Source of the DNA: Kitasatospora sp. NBC_01250
GTDB taxonomy: Bacteria > Actinomycetota > Actinomycetes > Streptomycetales > Streptomycetaceae
DNA length: 64,000 nt
NCBI RefSeq assembly: GCF_036226465.1
Contig: NZ_CP108476.1
Coordinates: 6,200,001-6,264,000, forward strand
Direction of reading: 5' to 3'
Position numbers and translations under genes: made by a program. This document shows, one piece after another, positions 8,885 through 16,690 of the stretch (positions are counted from its first letter, which is position 1; every line of letters starts with the position of its first letter). A model generated the notes under the pieces. That model was given only the letters and a program-made list of their open reading frames with translations. It was not told where the DNA came from and did not search any database.

Positions 8885-9037
8885 ATGCTCGGGGCACTCG
8901 GATTCTTCGCGGCGCTGCTGGCCGTGGTGATGGGCATGGGGCGCTGGCACGAGACCGGCTCGCCCTACTGGCTGGGCGGATCGATCGCGCTGCTGGTCCT
9001 CACCCTGCTCGGGGCGCTGCAGTCGCGCCGCAAGTGA
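8885..9037 (+). CDS. Small two-helix membrane protein (50 aa)
   Basis: Short gene with ATG at 8885, preceded by a purine-rich stretch (GAGGGGGTGGGG). Two hydrophobic segments, LGALGFFAALLAVVMGMG and WLGGSIALLVLTLLGAL, are joined by a polar loop and followed by a basic QSRRK tail, so the C-terminus is probably cytoplasmic. It lies between the deaminase-like gene and era. No family is recognised. Coding use is supported by codon bias and the amphipathic layout, not by known homology. Confidence 0.6.
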   Translation: MLGALGFFAALLAVVMGMGRWHETGSPYWLGGSIALLVLTLLGALQSRRK

Positions 9038-9146
9038 CCGCGGCCACCCCGTCCTGCGGCCGCCGCGGGCCCCGGCTGCCGGGTCCGACGCGGCGCTCGG
9101 GCGGGGGTGGCCGGGGGCGATCGGCCGATCAGGGAGAATGGTCCCC

Positions 9147-10088
9147 ATGAGCGACACCCCCTCCTCCCCGGCAGCCCCCTACCGTTCGGGCTTCGCGTGC
9201 TTCGTCGGCCGACCCAACGCGGGCAAGTCGACCCTGACCAACGCCCTGGTGGGAACGAAGGTCGCGATCACCTCCGACCGCCCGCAGACCACCCGGCACA
9301 CCGTGCGCGGCATCGTGCACCGCCCGGACGCGCAGCTCGTCCTGGTCGACACCCCCGGCCTGCACAAACCGCGCACCCTGCTCGGCGAGCGGCTCAACGA
9401 CCTGGTCCGCTCCACCTGGGCCGAGGTGGACGTGATCGGCTTCTGCCTGCCCGCCGACCAGAAGCTCGGCCCCGGCGACAAGTTCATCGCCAAGGAACTG
9501 GCCGAGATCAAGAAGACCCCCAAGGTGGCCATCGTCACCAAGACCGACCTGGTCGACTCCAAGCGGCTGGCCGAGCAGCTGATCGCCATCTCCCAGCTCG
9601 GCGCCGAGCTCGGCATCGAGTGGGCGGAGATCATCCCGGTCTCGGCGGTCGGCGACAAGCAGGTGGGCCTGGTGGCCGAGCTGCTCACCAAGCTGCTCCC
9701 CAAGGGCCAGCCGCTCTACCCGGACGGCGACCTGACCGACGAGCCCGAGCAGATCATGGTCGCCGAGCTGATCCGGGAGGCCGCCCTGGAGGGCGTGCGC
9801 GACGAGCTGCCGCACTCGCTGGCCGTGGTGGTCGAGGAGATGATCCCGCGCGAGGACCGGCCGGCCGACCGCCCGCTGCTGGACATCCACGCGAACGTCT
9901 ACATCGAGCGGCAGAGCCAGAAGGCCATCGTGATCGGCGCGAAGGGGGCCCGGCTCAAGCACGTCGGGACGACCGCGCGCAAGCACATCGAGGCGCTGCT
10001 CGGCACGCCGGTCTACCTCGACCTGCACGTCAAGGTGGCCAAGGACTGGCAGCGCGACCCGAAGCAGCTGCGCAAGCTCGGCTTCTGA
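9147..10088 (+). CDS. era: GTPase Era (313 aa)
   Basis: Ribosome assembly GTPase that binds the 3' end of 16S rRNA. G1 is GRPNAGKST (residues 21-29), G3 is DTPGLHKPRTLLG and G4 is TKTD. The C-terminal KH domain includes GAKGARLKHVGTTARKHIE. ATG 9147 is preferred because GGGAGA lies nine bases before it; an in-frame ATG at 9138 would overlap that spacing. It ends the rRNA-maturation group phoH-ybeY-corC-era. Confidence 0.95.
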   Translation: MSDTPSSPAAPYRSGFACFVGRPNAGKSTLTNALVGTKVAITSDRPQTTRHTVRGIVHRPDAQLVLVDTPGLHKPRTLLGERLNDLVRSTWAEVDVIGFCLPADQKLGPGDKFIAKELAEIKKTPKVAIVTKTDLVDSKRLAEQLIAISQLGAELGIEWAEIIPVSAVGDKQVGLVAELLTKLLPKGQPLYPDGDLTDEPEQIMVAELIREAALEGVRDELPHSLAVVVEEMIPREDRPADRPLLDIHANVYIERQSQKAIVIGAKGARLKHVGTTARKHIEALLGTPVYLDLHVKVAKDWQRDPKQLRKLGF

Positions 10089-10097
10089 CCGCCAGCG

Positions 10098-10140
10098 CTT
10101 TACCCATGCTTTGCCCAAATGGGGCAGAGATTTGGGAAAG
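10098..10140. repeat. AT-rich half-site repeat element after era
   Basis: Two direct copies of CTTTRCCCAWR (10098-10108 and 10109-10119, 11-base period) are followed by an inverted partner, ATTTGGGAAAG, at 10130-10140. The middle copy and the inverted copy form an 11-bp stem with one bulged base and a nine-base loop. The element and the following 25 bases are markedly AT-rich for this genome. It could be an operator array for the next gene or a terminator for era. Confidence 0.5.
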
Positions 10141-10165
10141 CTGAACAATTCAATATCATCAGTGG

Positions 10166-10765
10166 ATGCAGAATGCCGTGATCACCCACGCCGTGGGTGT
10201 CGCCGTCCCGGCCGGAGAGGTCCGCGCGGTGCTGCCCCGGATGCGCACCGGCGGCTATCTGCTGGCGACCGGTCCGGGCGGCACGGCCCTGCTGCCGGAT
10301 CCGCCGCGCCTGCGGCTGGGACTGCGGTCGGGACTGTGGCCCGGACCATGGCCGGAGCCGGCCGGCGAGCGGCGGGTCCGCCGGTTCGCCCGGGACCTCG
10401 CCGTCGAGCTGGCGGCCCCGGTCTGGCACCTGCTGGACCGGGCGGGCGGCACCCGCGCCACGGTGCTCACCCCCGAGGGTGCGGCGGCCGGGCTCGACTG
10501 GCCGGCCGGGGCGGCGGCGCGCCGGGCCGACTGGGAGCGGCGCTGCATCCGTCTCGCGACCATGGCCGGCCACCCCGGGCGGGGTGTCGCGCTGGCCGGA
10601 CTCTGCCGTGCGGCGGCCGTCGCCGACGGGCCGGCCGCTGGTGCGCCGCTGCTCGGGCAGCTGTGTGAACTCTTCGGTCTGCCGGTGCAGTTGGTCGGCC
10701 ACTCGCCGGTCTCCCGGGCCGTCGCGCACGGTCGCGGCGCGGTCCGCTTCGAGGGTCGGCGGTAG
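10166..10765 (+). CDS. Uncharacterised protein (199 aa)
   Basis: No family recognised. The protein starts MQNAVITHAVGVAVPAGEV and is rich in Ala, Gly, Arg and Pro. It has no clear membrane segment, a central RRFARDLAVELAAPVWHLLDRAGG helix region, and a C-terminal half resembling a helical bundle. The plus strand is chosen over the overlapping antisense frame for two reasons: its third codon positions are nearly all G/C, and an AT-rich promoter-like stretch (CAATATCATC) lies just upstream. It is tail-to-tail with the emfourin gene. Confidence 0.6.
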   Translation: MQNAVITHAVGVAVPAGEVRAVLPRMRTGGYLLATGPGGTALLPDPPRLRLGLRSGLWPGPWPEPAGERRVRRFARDLAVELAAPVWHLLDRAGGTRATVLTPEGAAAGLDWPAGAAARRADWERRCIRLATMAGHPGRGVALAGLCRAAAVADGPAAGAPLLGQLCELFGLPVQLVGHSPVSRAVAHGRGAVRFEGRR

Positions 10766-10831
10766 CCGACCGCGCGCCGGTGGGCGGTAAGCGGGCAAGG
10801 GGCAAGCGGCCAGCAGTCGGTGGCAGGCCGC

Positions 10832-11146
10832 TCAGGCTCCGGCGGCGAACCAGCCGCCACCGGGGGAGAGCGGCGGCAGCTCGATGCCCTGGTGCAGGAT
10901 GAGCGAGATCAACTCCCGCTGCGAGTCGGTCAGTCGGGGGTCCGCGCAGTGCACGGTGCGGCCGTCCACGCTGATCTCGTAGTGGTAGCCGTCGGGCACG
11001 CCGAACCCGGGTGCCCGGGAGGCGCCGGCCACCGCCTCGCGGGCCAGCGCGTGCACGTGCGGCGCGTCGATCCGGGTGGCGGTGTCCAGCTCGGCCCGTA
11101 GAACCTGTCCGGTGAAGCCGCCGCTCCTGCACACCTGTATACGCAT
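10832..11146 (-). CDS. Emfourin-like protease inhibitor (104 aa)
   Basis: Small protein MRIQVCRSGGFTGQVLR... with the segments DGYHYEISVDGRTVHCAD and LTDSQRELISLILHQG. These fit the emfourin family, inhibitors of protealysin-type M4 metalloproteases that are normally encoded beside the protease. The context agrees, since the M4 protease gene lies directly upstream on the same strand, 113 bases away. It would block the protease in the cytoplasm or on release. ATG 11146 is chosen because the family begins with MRI.V.R.GGF; a GTG seven codons upstream is possible. The assignment rests on recalled family pattern and pairing. Confidence 0.75.
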   Translation of the reverse strand: MRIQVCRSGGFTGQVLRAELDTATRIDAPHVHALAREAVAGASRAPGFGVPDGYHYEISVDGRTVHCADPRLTDSQRELISLILHQGIELPPLSPGGGWFAAGA

Positions 11147-11259
11147 GGTCGCCAGTCTGCTACGCACCGCTGGCCGATGCTGGGATTTTCCTGAGAAGTC
11201 CTCAACTGCGTGTCGTCAGGCCCGAGAAGAGGCGGCACTGGCCCCACCGGCGAACCCCC

Positions 11260-12288
11260 TCAGCCCACCGCCAGGCCGACCTGCTTCCAGGCGCCGGCCA
11301 CCGCCTCCGGCACCGGCCCCTCGCCGAACCGGGCCCGGGCGGCGGCCAGGGTGGCCCGGGCGAAGCCGGCGAAGTCGGTGTCCGGGTGCACCGCGGGGCC
11401 GGTGACGGCGTCGTACCAGATCCGCCCGGCCCGCTCCCACGCCGCGCCGCCGAGCTCGACCGCGAGCAGGTGGAAGGCCCGGTTGGGGATACCGGAGTTG
11501 ATGTGCACCCCGCCCTCGTCCGCGGTGGTCTCCAGGTAGCCGTCCATCGAGTCCGGCTGCGGGTCGCGGCCGAGTCTGGGGTCGTCGTAGGCGGTGCCCG
11601 GCGCCTTGAGCGAGCGCAGCGCCACCCCGCGCACCCCCGGGCCCAGCAGCCCCGCGCCGATCAGCCAGTCGGCGTCCGCGACCTGCTGGCCCAGCGCGTA
11701 CTGCTTGGCCAGCGAGCCGAAGACGTCCGCCACCGACTCGTTGAGCGCCCCGGACTGGCCGTGGTAGGCCAGCGCCGGGCCGTACTGGACCAGCCCGTGC
11801 GCCAGTTCGTGGCCGATCACCTCCAGGCAGCCGGTGAAGTCGTCGAACAGCACGCCGTCACCGTCGCCGAAGACCATCCGCCCGCCGTCCCAGAAGGCGT
11901 TGTCGTACCCCTCGCCGAAGTGCACGGTGGCGTGCAGCGGCAGGCCGGCGCCGTCCAGCGAGCGGCGGCCGTAGACCTCCAGGAGCAGCGCGAGGGTGGC
12001 GCCCAGGCCGTCGTAGGCGCGGTTGACGGCGGGGTCGGCGGTCGGTGGCCCGCCCTCGGTGCGCACCGTGCGCCCGGGCAGCGCCGTGTGGTGACCGGCG
12101 TTCGCGATGGTCCGCCCGGGGCGTCCGGCCGGGGCGGGCCGGGCGGCGGCGGGCAGCGCGGCGCGGGTGGCGCGCAGGGCGTCGTCCGTCTCGCGCGAGC
12201 GCCGGGCGTCCTCGTCGCCCAGTTCGACCAGTCGGTCCAGCAGATAGGGCGGCACGATCGAGCAGATCGGAGTGCTGGGCTGCGTCAT
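11260..12288 (-). CDS. Protealysin-like M4 metallopeptidase (342 aa)
   Basis: Thermolysin-family zinc protease. The zinc motif HELAH covers residues 160-164, with the third ligand Glu184 in GALNESVADVFG. The catalytic His region DEGGVHINSGIPNRAFHL is intact. It starts MTQPSTPICSIVPPYLL, the short PPYLL-type propeptide of protealysins, and has no signal peptide. This suggests a cytoplasmic precursor released by an unconventional route. ATG 12288 is chosen to fit this propeptide. The emfourin-like inhibitor gene follows. Targets could be foreign cells or host proteins; none can be read from sequence. Confidence 0.9.
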   Translation of the reverse strand: MTQPSTPICSIVPPYLLDRLVELGDEDARRSRETDDALRATRAALPAAARPAPAGRPGRTIANAGHHTALPGRTVRTEGGPPTADPAVNRAYDGLGATLALLLEVYGRRSLDGAGLPLHATVHFGEGYDNAFWDGGRMVFGDGDGVLFDDFTGCLEVIGHELAHGLVQYGPALAYHGQSGALNESVADVFGSLAKQYALGQQVADADWLIGAGLLGPGVRGVALRSLKAPGTAYDDPRLGRDPQPDSMDGYLETTADEGGVHINSGIPNRAFHLLAVELGGAAWERAGRIWYDAVTGPAVHPDTDFAGFARATLAAARARFGEGPVPEAVAGAWKQVGLAVG

Positions 12289-12388
12289 GGCACCCAGCGT
12301 CCGGGCAAAGACACCGGGTGTCACGCAGGTGCCGTCTCACGGAGTGGAAATGTCGCGCTGCCGGCTTCGGCCTCGCCGGTCGCTCGGC

Positions 12389-12394
12389 TACGCT
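12389..12394 (+). promoter_or_regulatory. -10 box TACGCT of the leuA leader transcript
   Basis: TACGCT lies nine bases before the leader-peptide ATG, so the transcript would begin almost at the leader peptide. No strong -35 box is visible. Confidence 0.5.
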
Positions 12395-12403
12395 GGCCCC
12401 ATC

Positions 12404-12451
12404 ATGCGTTACGGGCTGCTTCTTCTTAGCTGCCGCGGCGAGGGCCTGTAA
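12404..12451 (+). CDS. leuL: Leucine leader peptide (15 aa)
   Basis: Short frame coding for MRYGLLLLSCRGEGL, with four tandem leucine codons (CTG CTT CTT CTT at 12416-12427). CTT is rare in this genome, so three in a row is striking. The frame ends at TAA, 142 bases before leuA. It would make ribosomes stall when charged tRNA-Leu is scarce and so couple leuA expression to leucine supply. Similar leaders are known before leuA in other actinomycetes. Confidence 0.8.
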   Translation: MRYGLLLLSCRGEGL

Positions 12452-12556
12452 GACCGTTGAAGGCCGGCTCCCTCGTCGCGGAGGCTGTGCTGTGCGCACG
12501 CGTGGACCGTGGAGCGCCGCACCCAGTCGGCCCGTCGGGTGACCAGAGCCCCCGAC
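12433..12556 (+). promoter_or_regulatory. leuA attenuator region
   Basis: A 12-bp stem (12433-12444 with 12470-12481, one G-U pair) starts five bases after the last Leu codon and overlaps the end of the leader frame. A ribosome stalled on the Leu codons would cover its left arm. A second short stem, GTCGGG/CCCGAC (12534-12539 with 12551-12556), follows before leuA. This is the layout of ribosome-mediated attenuation. Which helix terminates or hides the leuA start cannot be settled by eye. Confidence 0.6.
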
Positions 12557-12593
12557 CCGCCCGCATTCGAAGAGAAGCCGAGAGTCTCATCAC

Positions 12594-14390
12594 ATGACTG
12601 AGCAGCCTTCTGTCACCGGCGCTTTCCGTGCCCGCCCCTTCGTCGACCGGCCCACGCCGATCACCGCGGGGACGGTGCGCCAGAAGCCGTCCGGGATGCC
12701 CTTCGAGCGCTACCTGCCGTTCGGCGCGGTCGACCTGCCGGACCGCACCTGGCCGAACACGGTGATCAGCAAGGCCCCCCGCTGGCTCTCCACCGACCTG
12801 CGCGACGGCAACCAGGCGCTGATCGACCCGATGTCGCCGGCCCGCAAGCGCAAGATGTTCGACCTGCTGGTGTCGATGGGGTACAAGGAGATCGAGGTCG
12901 GCTTCCCGTCCTCCGGGGCCACCGACTTCGACTTCGTCCGCTCGCTGATCGAGCAGGACGCGATCCCCGAGGACGTCACCATCTCGGTGCTGACCCAGGC
13001 CCGCGAGGACCTGATCGAGCGCACCGTGGAGTCGCTGGTCGGCGCCCCGCGCGCCACCGTGCACCTGTACAACGCGACCTCGCCGCTGTTCCGCCGGGTG
13101 GTCTTCAAGGGCAGCCGGGAGGACATCAAGCAGATCGCGGTGGACGGCACCCGGCTGGTGATGGAGTACGCCGAGAAGCTGCTGGGCGACGAGACGGTCT
13201 TCGGCTACCAGTACTCGCCGGAGATCTTCATCGACACCGAGCTGGACTTCGCGCTGGAGGTCTGCGAGGGCGTGATGGACGTCTGGCAGCCCGCCGAGGA
13301 CCGCGAGATCATCCTCAACCTGCCCACCACGGTGGAGCGTTCGACGCCCAACGTGTATGCGGACAAGATCGAGTGGATGTCCCGCAACCTGTCCCGCCGG
13401 CAGTTCGTGGCGCTCTCCACCCACCCGCACAACGACCGCGGCACCGGGGTCGCCTCGGCCGAGCTGGCCGTGATGGCCGGCGCCGACCGGGTCGAGGGCT
13501 GCCTGTTCGGCCAGGGCGAGCGCACCGGCAACCTGGACCTGGTCAACGTCGGGATGAACCTGTTCTCGCAGGGCGTCGACCCGATGATCGACTTCTCCAA
13601 CATCGACGAGATCCGCCGCACCTACGAGTACTGCAACCAGATGAACGTCCCCGAGCGCCACCCCTACGCCGGCGACCTGGTGTACACCTCGTTCTCCGGC
13701 TCGCACCAGGACGCGATCAAGAAGGGCTTCGACGCCCTGGAGGCCGACGCCAAGGCGGCCGGCGTCCCGGTGGGCGAGTACACCTGGGGCGTGCCGTACC
13801 TGCCGATCGACCCCAAGGACGTGGGCCGCTCCTACGAGGCGGTCATCCGGGTCAACTCGCAGTCCGGCAAGGGCGGCATCGCCTACGTGCTGAAGAACGA
13901 CCACAAGCTGGACCTGCCGCGCCGGATGCAGATCGAGTTCTCGAAGATCATCCAGGCCAAGACCGACGCCGAGGGCGGCGAGGTCACCCCGGCCGACATC
14001 TGGGCGGTCTTCCAGGACGAGTACCTGCCGACCCCCGAGAACCCGTGGGGCCGGATCGCGCTGCGCGAGCAGCAGAGCCTGACCACCGAGGACGGTCGCG
14101 ACGCCCTCTCGGTGCAGGCGCTGCTGAACGGCGCCGAGGTGGAGCTGACCGGCTCCGGCAACGGCCCGGTCTCCGCCTTCACCAACGCGCTGGCCGGCAT
14201 CGGCGTGGACGTACGCGTCCTGGACTACGCCGAGCACGCCCTGAGCGAGGGCGGCGACGCCCAGGCCGCCGCCTACGTCGAGTGCGCGGTGGACGGCCAG
14301 GTGCTGTGGGGCGTCGGCATCGACGCCAACACCGTGCGCGCCTCGCTGAAGGCGATCATCAGCGCCGTCAACCGGAGCGGCCGGCGCTGA
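12594..14390 (+). CDS. leuA: 2-isopropylmalate synthase (598 aa)
   Basis: First committed enzyme of leucine synthesis; it condenses acetyl-CoA with 2-oxoisovalerate in the cytoplasm. The catalytic domain has STDLRDGNQALIDPM near residue 65. The metal-binding HPHNDRGTG and GCLFGQGERTGNLDLV motifs follow. The C-terminal LeuA dimer domain (residues about 470-590) carries the leucine-feedback segment with ELTGSGNGPVSAF and GVGIDANTVRASLKA. Length and N-terminal extension match the long actinobacterial class. Expression is probably set by the leader peptide upstream as well as by feedback inhibition. A strong terminator follows. Confidence 0.97.
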   Translation: MTEQPSVTGAFRARPFVDRPTPITAGTVRQKPSGMPFERYLPFGAVDLPDRTWPNTVISKAPRWLSTDLRDGNQALIDPMSPARKRKMFDLLVSMGYKEIEVGFPSSGATDFDFVRSLIEQDAIPEDVTISVLTQAREDLIERTVESLVGAPRATVHLYNATSPLFRRVVFKGSREDIKQIAVDGTRLVMEYAEKLLGDETVFGYQYSPEIFIDTELDFALEVCEGVMDVWQPAEDREIILNLPTTVERSTPNVYADKIEWMSRNLSRRQFVALSTHPHNDRGTGVASAELAVMAGADRVEGCLFGQGERTGNLDLVNVGMNLFSQGVDPMIDFSNIDEIRRTYEYCNQMNVPERHPYAGDLVYTSFSGSHQDAIKKGFDALEADAKAAGVPVGEYTWGVPYLPIDPKDVGRSYEAVIRVNSQSGKGGIAYVLKNDHKLDLPRRMQIEFSKIIQAKTDAEGGEVTPADIWAVFQDEYLPTPENPWGRIALREQQSLTTEDGRDALSVQALLNGAEVELTGSGNGPVSAFTNALAGIGVDVRVLDYAEHALSEGGDAQAAAYVECAVDGQVLWGVGIDANTVRASLKAIISAVNRSGRR

Positions 14391-14411
14391 TATCCGCCGT
14401 CCGGGTTCTTC

Positions 14412-14452
14412 CACGGTGGCCTGCCGCCCGTGCCGGGCGGCAGGCCACCGTG
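14412..14452 (+). terminator. Perfect 19-bp hairpin after leuA
   Basis: Arms 14412-14430 and 14434-14452 are perfect complements with a TGC loop, 21 bases after the leuA stop. It could also end transcription of the remnant on the opposite strand. Confidence 0.85.
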
Positions 14453-14640
14453 CCATAGGGCGGATCGAGCGCCCAGAGGAGGAGCAGATGATGCTCCTCG
14501 GCCTTCAGTCGCCGCTCGTAGAGATCGGGGCGCCGTTCGATCTCCACCTCGTCGGCCCAGATGGTGAGCCAGCCGTGCAGCGGGCCGAGGGTGTCATGCT
14601 GCGCGGCGAGCGCGAACGTCTCGTTCTTCTGCCGCTCCAT
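14453..14640 (-). pseudogene. Remnant of an unknown gene
   Basis: On the minus strand this stretch reads MERQKNETFALAAQHDTLG and WLTIWADEVEIERRPDLYER, with third positions nearly all G/C, as in real genes here. The frame stays open upstream to about 14760 without any usual start codon. Downstream it runs into the leuA terminator (residues after HHLLLLW look random). It therefore seems to be a coding fragment that has lost both ends. The family is not recognised. The opposite strand has a fine Shine-Dalgarno (AGGAGGAG) before ATG 14488, but its codon use is poor. Confidence 0.35.
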
Positions 14641-14704
14641 CTCCGCCAGGCGATGCGCCGCGACGCGAGCCAGCGCTAGGGAGTACGGCCCCGGTGAGGA
14701 GTTC

Positions 14705-14917
14705 GTGGCGGGCGGCGCACCTGCGGCGTTGATCGCCGAGGTGGAGAAGAAGGCGGACGAACTGGTCCGGGCCGCTTCGGCGTTCTACCTCGACGGGACC
14801 GGCTACGAGGGCGACGGGCCGAAGGGGCAGGATGCCCTGGTGCCCGGGGGCATGTTCGTCTCTTTGGTGGTTCCCCGGCACGAGTGTGTCTACATCCGCC
14901 AGGTTACCGGCTGGTAG
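14705..14917 (+). CDS. Uncharacterised small protein (70 aa)
   Basis: A frame starting at GTG 14705, with GGTGAGGA four bases before it, codes for a protein with a helical N-terminal half (LIAEVEKKADELVRAASAFY). An acidic Gly-rich loop follows, and the end is hydrophobic (GGMFVSLVVPRHECVYIRQV). Codon use is streptomycete-like. No family is recognised. The short Shine-Dalgarno spacing and nearby remnant make a truncated gene possible. Confidence 0.45.
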   Translation: MAGGAPAALIAEVEKKADELVRAASAFYLDGTGYEGDGPKGQDALVPGGMFVSLVVPRHECVYIRQVTGW

Positions 14918-15111
14918 TCGGCGCATTTCGAGCAGCTGTGTCCTGGGCCACATTTTTTCCTCTCGGCACTCGTTCGGGGTGCTGACACCGCCAGGCAACC
15001 GTGGCACCATCGACCCACCGGAAGCGCGGTCGGTGGGACGGCCGGCGCCTGCGGTCGCGTGACCTGCCCGTTGTCGTGCAGGCCGCCTGCCAGGTCTGGG
15101 GAGTTGGCGCC

Positions 15112-15774
15112 GTGACACGGTTGTGGGGTGTTCGTCCGCGGTGGCGGACGGATGTGCTCGGTGAGTTCTTCTGTCCGGGCTGTGGCGGGGACCGCAACTA
15201 CCGTCGGCAGCACGGTCGGCGGTGGCTGCGGTTGTTCGGCACCCCGGTGCTGCCGCTCGGGCCGGTGCTGAGCACCGTGCAGTGCACCAACTGCCATGGC
15301 CGGTACGGCGTCGAGTGCCTGGAGCAGCCCACCAGCGGGCGGTTGACCGGGCTGCTGCGGGACGCGCAGTACTCCATCGCGCTCACCCTGCTCGCGGCCG
15401 GCGGCACCGGCTCGGCCGCCGCCCGGGCCGAGGCCTGTGAGCTGGTCCGGTCCGCGGGCTTCGAGGACTGCGGCGAGGCGCAGGTGCTGGCCGCGCTCGC
15501 CGCGCTGTCGGGCCTGGACAGCGGCGAGCCGCTCGAACTGCGCGGCCCCGGCGCCGGCCTGGCCATCGAACTGCACGCCGCGCTGGAGCCGTTGGCCCCG
15601 CACCTGGCCCAGCAGGGGCGCGAGCGGCTGGTGCTGCAGGGGGCCAGGATCGCGCTGGCCGACGGCCGCTACCTGCCGCAGGAGCGGGCCGCGCTGGCCG
15701 CGGCGGGCCGCTGCCTGCGGCTGGCCGACGACGTGGTGCTCCGGCTGCTGGAGGCGGCCCGCACCCCGCACTGA
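15112..15774 (+). CDS. TerB-like protein with N-terminal zinc ribbon (220 aa)
   Basis: The N-terminus carries two CxxC pairs (CPGCGG with Cys21/Cys24, CTNCHG with Cys58/Cys61), a small zinc ribbon also seen in other zinc-ribbon/TerB proteins. The remainder is helical and resembles a TerB domain (RDAQYSIALTLLAAGG, ALADGRYLPQERAALAAAGR), linked to tellurite resistance and membrane-stress complexes. No other ter gene is nearby, so the role is open. GTG 15112 is chosen because GGGGAG lies nine bases upstream. It stands alone before recO. Confidence 0.8.
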   Translation: MTRLWGVRPRWRTDVLGEFFCPGCGGDRNYRRQHGRRWLRLFGTPVLPLGPVLSTVQCTNCHGRYGVECLEQPTSGRLTGLLRDAQYSIALTLLAAGGTGSAAARAEACELVRSAGFEDCGEAQVLAALAALSGLDSGEPLELRGPGAGLAIELHAALEPLAPHLAQQGRERLVLQGARIALADGRYLPQERAALAAAGRCLRLADDVVLRLLEAARTPH

Positions 15775-15941
15775 CCTCGCACCTCGCACCGACCCAGCTC
15801 CTCGCCCGCCTCGTGCGTCGGGGCGCCCGAGCCGGGCCCGTTCCCCCCTCCGGGCCCGCCGTGCCCGCATCGGCTCCCCCCGAGTGCCCGGTGCGGCGCC
15901 CGGCTGTCCGGGACGCCCGCGCCGTGCGGGACAATGGGGGA

Positions 15942-16688
15942 ATGAGTCTGATCCGTGACGACGGCGTCGTGCTGCGCGCCCAGAAGCTCGGCGAGGCCGA
16001 CCGGATCATCACGCTGCTCACCCGCCAGCACGGCAGGGTCCGCGCGGTGGCCCGGGGGGTGCGCAAGACCAAGTCCAAGTTCGGCGCCCGCCTGGAGCCC
16101 TTCTCCCACGTGGACGTGCAGTTCTTCAGCCGGGGCAGCGAACTGGTCGGCCGCTCGCTGCCGCTGTGCACCCAGGTGGAGACCATCGCCCCCTACGGCG
16201 GCGGCATCGTCACCGACTACGGCCGCTACACCGCCGGCACCGCGATGCTGGAAACGGCGGAGCGCTTCGCCGAGAACGAGGGCGAGCCCGCCGTCCAGCA
16301 GTACCTGCTGCTGATCGGCGCGCTGCGCACGCTGGCCGCCGGCACCCACGAGTCCCACCTGGTGCTGGACGCCTTCCTGCTGCGCTCGCTGGCCGTCAAC
16401 GGCTACGGCGCCAGCTTCACCGACTGCGCCAAGTGCGGCCTGGACGGCCCGAACCGCTTCTTCTCGCTGCAGGCCGGCGGCGTGCTCTGCGCGGACTGCC
16501 GCGTGCCCGGTTGTGCCGTACCCTCCCCTGAGACACTGGTTCTGCTCGGTGCCCTGCTCTCCGGAGACTGGCGGACGGCGGACGCCAGCGAACCCCGGTA
16601 CTGGCGGGAGGGCAGCGGTCTGGTCGCCGCCTACCTGCAGTGGCACCTTGAGCGGGGTATCCGCTCGATGAGATACGTGGAGAAGTGA
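15942..16688 (+). CDS. recO: DNA repair protein RecO (248 aa)
   Basis: Recombination mediator that helps load RecA on SSB-coated DNA in the RecFOR pathway. The N-terminal OB-fold begins SLIRDDGVVLRAQKLGEADR with LLTRQHGRVRAVARGVRK. A helical middle and a four-cysteine zinc site (CAKCGLDG...CADCRVPGC) follow. ATG 15942 is preceded by GGGGG. uppS begins three bases after or overlapping its stop, so the two are co-transcribed, as is common in actinobacteria. Confidence 0.93.
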   Translation: MSLIRDDGVVLRAQKLGEADRIITLLTRQHGRVRAVARGVRKTKSKFGARLEPFSHVDVQFFSRGSELVGRSLPLCTQVETIAPYGGGIVTDYGRYTAGTAMLETAERFAENEGEPAVQQYLLLIGALRTLAAGTHESHLVLDAFLLRSLAVNGYGASFTDCAKCGLDGPNRFFSLQAGGVLCADCRVPGCAVPSPETLVLLGALLSGDWRTADASEPRYWREGSGLVAAYLQWHLERGIRSMRYVEK

Positions 16689-16690
16689 GC

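Noticed and set aside
10100..10798. 232-residue minus-strand frame opposite the 199-residue gene
   Set aside because: Third-position GC favours the plus strand, which also has an AT-rich promoter-like region upstream.
14488..14679. Plus-strand frame with a fine Shine-Dalgarno after leuA
   Set aside because: Codon use is poorer than on the opposite strand, where a protein-like sequence is read. Not impossible, but not supported.
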